A program made the translations under genes and the position numbers. A stretch of 64,000 nt of DNA, from contig NC_018870.1 of NCBI RefSeq assembly GCF_000305935.1, positions 513,942 to 577,941 on the forward strand. The letters run 5' to 3'. The first letter of the stretch is position 1; each line of letters opens with the position of its first letter. The DNA comes from Thermacetogenium phaeum DSM 12270. GTDB lineage: Bacteria; Bacillota; DSM-12270; Thermacetogeniales; Thermacetogeniaceae. This document shows positions 62,604 through 64,000 of this stretch, piece after piece. The notes under the pieces are model-generated. The model ran no database searches. It saw nothing but the letters and a program-made list of their open reading frames with translations, and was not told where the DNA came from.

Positions 62604-62975
62604 ATGCCTGATGATAAAGGGCCGGATTTTTCGCCGGAATTTATGGATAAATACCGGTTTCTCCAAAGGGAACGGGCTGTGAGAATACGGAAGCTTGAGG
62701 AACAGGCCCGGAAGAAAGCAAGAGAAATTGCCGCAGTTCTTAAAGAAAAATATGGAGTAAGCAAGGTTTACCTTTACGGCTCGCTGGCATGGGGCGGCTT
62801 CACGGAGGGATCTGATATCGACCTCCTTGTTACCGGTTATCAGGGCCATGATTTTTGGAGGATGTATGTAGAGGTGGAAAGAACGGGAGCGCCGTTCGAA
62901 ATCAGCCTGGTTTGCGAGGAAGATGCCCATCCGTCCTTACGGAAGGCGGTTATCGAGAGGGGAATTTTATTATGA
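62604..62975 (+). CDS. MNT-type nucleotidyltransferase (putative antitoxin)
   Basis: 123 residues from ATG 62604, with GAGGAGG 8 bases upstream; the longer frame from 62463 has no ribosome site. The minimal nucleotidyltransferase core is KVYLYGSLAWGGFTEGSDID, LLV: Gly-Ser, then the Asp-x-Asp pair. In MntA/HepT systems this protein AMPylates the HepT toxin. The ATGA overlap with the next gene supports a two-gene module. Confidence 0.85.
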   Translation: MPDDKGPDFSPEFMDKYRFLQRERAVRIRKLEEQARKKAREIAAVLKEKYGVSKVYLYGSLAWGGFTEGSDIDLLVTGYQGHDFWRMYVEVERTGAPFEISLVCEEDAHPSLRKAVIERGILL

Positions 62976-63481
62976 CTATAGAGGAATTTCTTCTTGTTAA
63001 AGCTAAAATAAAACGGGAATTGGAAAATATCTCCCTTTTAGAAGATGAGCTGGCTGGTTATAAACTTTTCCCGGTGATCGAGACTGATTCATTGGGGGGA
63101 TTCTACCTGGAGGACAATGCCGCCTGCAGAATCATTGGTTCTATTCTGCATGATTATTATGTTGCCGTTGAAAACATCTTTAAGGCGGTTGCCAGGAGGA
63201 TTGACGGCGTATTATTAGCGGGTGAACAGTGGCATAAGGAATTGTTGGAGCAAATGACTCTGGATGTTCCCGGGATACGCCCGCCGTTGCTCAGCGGGGA
63301 AACATCGGAAAAGCTTGACAAGTTGAGAGGATTTCGTCACGTATTCAGAAATGTTTACGGTTTCAACCTGGCATCTGAAAGGATTCGTGAGTTGTTGGCA
63401 GAACTCCCGGTAACCTCTTCTTATTTCAAGAGGGATGTGGACGATTTTATAAAGAAAATGGAGAAACTGCTATTTCAATAA
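62972..63481 (+). CDS. HepT-like HEPN protein (putative toxin)
   Basis: 169 residues; ATG overlaps the MNT stop. All-helical, with SILHDYYVAVENIFKAVARR and LRGFRHVFRNVYGFNL. The latter resembles the HEPN catalytic region (R-x4-6-H/Y), with RHVFRNVYGF in place of the more usual RNxxxHxY. Possibly an RNase or an AMPylation target. Longer than most HepT (~140). Pairing with the MNT gene is the strongest evidence. Confidence 0.78.
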   Translation: MTIEEFLLVKAKIKRELENISLLEDELAGYKLFPVIETDSLGGFYLEDNAACRIIGSILHDYYVAVENIFKAVARRIDGVLLAGEQWHKELLEQMTLDVPGIRPPLLSGETSEKLDKLRGFRHVFRNVYGFNLASERIRELLAELPVTSSYFKRDVDDFIKKMEKLLFQ

Positions 63482-63570
63482 TTCATCCATAGGAATGTTC
63501 GGGATTTGATGCTCTTACGCATCGAGTTTCCGCAATATTCTTTGGAGGGATTGACCGGCCTTTTCTGACG

Positions 63571-63605
63571 AACCGCTACTGTTATTCCAGTGGCGGTCTT
63601 TTATT
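63571..63605 (+). terminator. Terminator after the MNT/HepT pair
   Basis: ACCGCTACTG (63572-63581) pairs with CCAGTGGCGGT (63587-63597), then CTTTTATTTTG. Confidence 0.8.
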
Positions 63606-63811
63606 TTGCATGAGCGGGTTCACCACAGCCAGCGACGGCATCCACGAAGTGGTCGACGATGTGGTCTACGCCCGAGCAGTATGGCCGACGAGATAAACCC
63701 GGCAGAGGATCCCCAAAATGAAGATCCCTGGCAGGATCTCTGGTTCTACTCCAACCCCATCTTTGTCAAGGTGGTATGGGCTCGAGTGAGCGGGCGAGTG
63801 AGCGCGGGCTC

Positions 63812-63840
63812 TTTACATGGGCCGCAGTGGTGAGTATAAT
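63812..63840 (+). promoter_or_regulatory. Promoter of the second cobalamin riboswitch
   Basis: TTTACA (63812-63817) and TATAAT (63835-63840) with a 17-base spacer, ~30 bases before the aptamer. Confidence 0.75.
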
Positions 63841-63865
63841 AGTCGTAAAAAATGAATAGGATTAC

Positions 63866-64000
63866 TTTTCAGGTGCCCGCAAGGGAGAATAGGGAATCAG
63901 GTGTAAATCCTGAGCGGTCCCGCCACTGTAAACAGGGACGAACCCGAAGGAGCCACTCGGTTGGCCCACCAGCCGGGGAAGGTTCGGGGGAGAATGAGCT
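63866..64000 (+). promoter_or_regulatory. Second cobalamin riboswitch, cut by window end
   Basis: CAGGTGCCCGCAAGGG, GGGAATCAGGTGTAAATCCTG, the B12 box CCGCCACTGTAAACAGGG, GGAGCCACTCGG and CCAGCCGGGGAAGGTTCGGG follow the AdoCbl riboswitch order. Its controlled gene lies beyond the window. Confidence 0.93.

Larger units (their letters stand above)
63482..63865 (+). other. Region between HepT-like gene and riboswitch
   Basis: About 380 bases with a terminator, possible short degenerate frames (for example a 28-codon frame from ATG 63611) and a promoter. No gene that I can support. Confidence 0.5.

Noticed and set aside
63606-63833. 75-residue frame MHERVHHSQRR...
   Set aside because: Begins inside the terminator region, no ribosome site, low-complexity composition.

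Overview
The window reads as a chromosomal segment of a fairly GC-rich anaerobic Clostridia-type Firmicute, in the broad neighbourhood of Moorella, Thermacetogenium or Desulfotomaculum. I cannot name the species. The basis is a cysteine T-box ahead of cysES, the Firmicute cysE-cysS-thyX-rlmB-yacP-sigH gene string, flavin-dependent ThyX, the anaerobic (early cobalt insertion) B12 pathway, an archaeal-type FBP aldolase/phosphatase, ComFA/ComFC, a DegS/DegU pair, and many GTG/TTG starts with strong Shine-Dalgarno sites.

Layout. 1-6310: end of valS, then a T-box-controlled cysE-cysS operon, thyX, rlmB, yacP and sigH. 6379-6710: four tRNA genes (Thr, Tyr, initiator-like Met, Thr). 6711-8272: a decayed stretch with a small gene, an IS3-type orfA remnant, a (CAAT)12 tract, and GGDEF and chemoreceptor remnants. 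8285-16175: a chemosensory cluster (triple CheW, HEAT protein, CheY, CheA, STAS protein, membrane-anchored signalling protein, second CheY). In it cheB and cheR are both internally deleted while keeping their two ends. 16176-17086: non-coding, with a poly-G tract, a structured element and a cheW remnant. 17087-19117: an intact chemoreceptor.

19386-35647: a large cobalamin island behind an AdoCbl-type riboswitch: cbiB, a PduX-like kinase, cobD, cbiMNQO, cbiD, cbiET, cbiL, cbiF, cbiG, cbiH, cbiJ, a cbiX-cbiC fusion and cobQ/cbiP. No cbiA is seen. The window ends inside a second cobalamin riboswitch, so more B12 genes probably follow.

36068-48798: murJ, FBP aldolase/phosphatase, a complex intergenic region with a 273-nt fold-back element, galU, a NifU-like gene with an in-frame TGA at a cluster-binding Cys (candidate selenoprotein), motAB, an unknown gene, fmdB, a DUF421 protein, a phosphohexomutase and a DegS/DegU pair. 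48865-57561: a Flp/Tad pilus locus (flp, prepilin peptidase, TadE, TadG, CpaB, CpaE, CpaF, TadB, TadC). 57721-64000: DUF192, comFA, comFC, DUF1614, an MNT/HepT-type pair and the second cobalamin riboswitch.

Five upstream regions (chemosensory cluster, region before galU, motA, flp, comFA) carry an AGGA/AGGG-N17-18-GAA(A/C/T) arrangement that resembles sigma-H promoters. SigH is encoded in the window, so it may link motility, pili and competence here. All assignments come from reading sequence and translations by eye. No database search or folding program was run.
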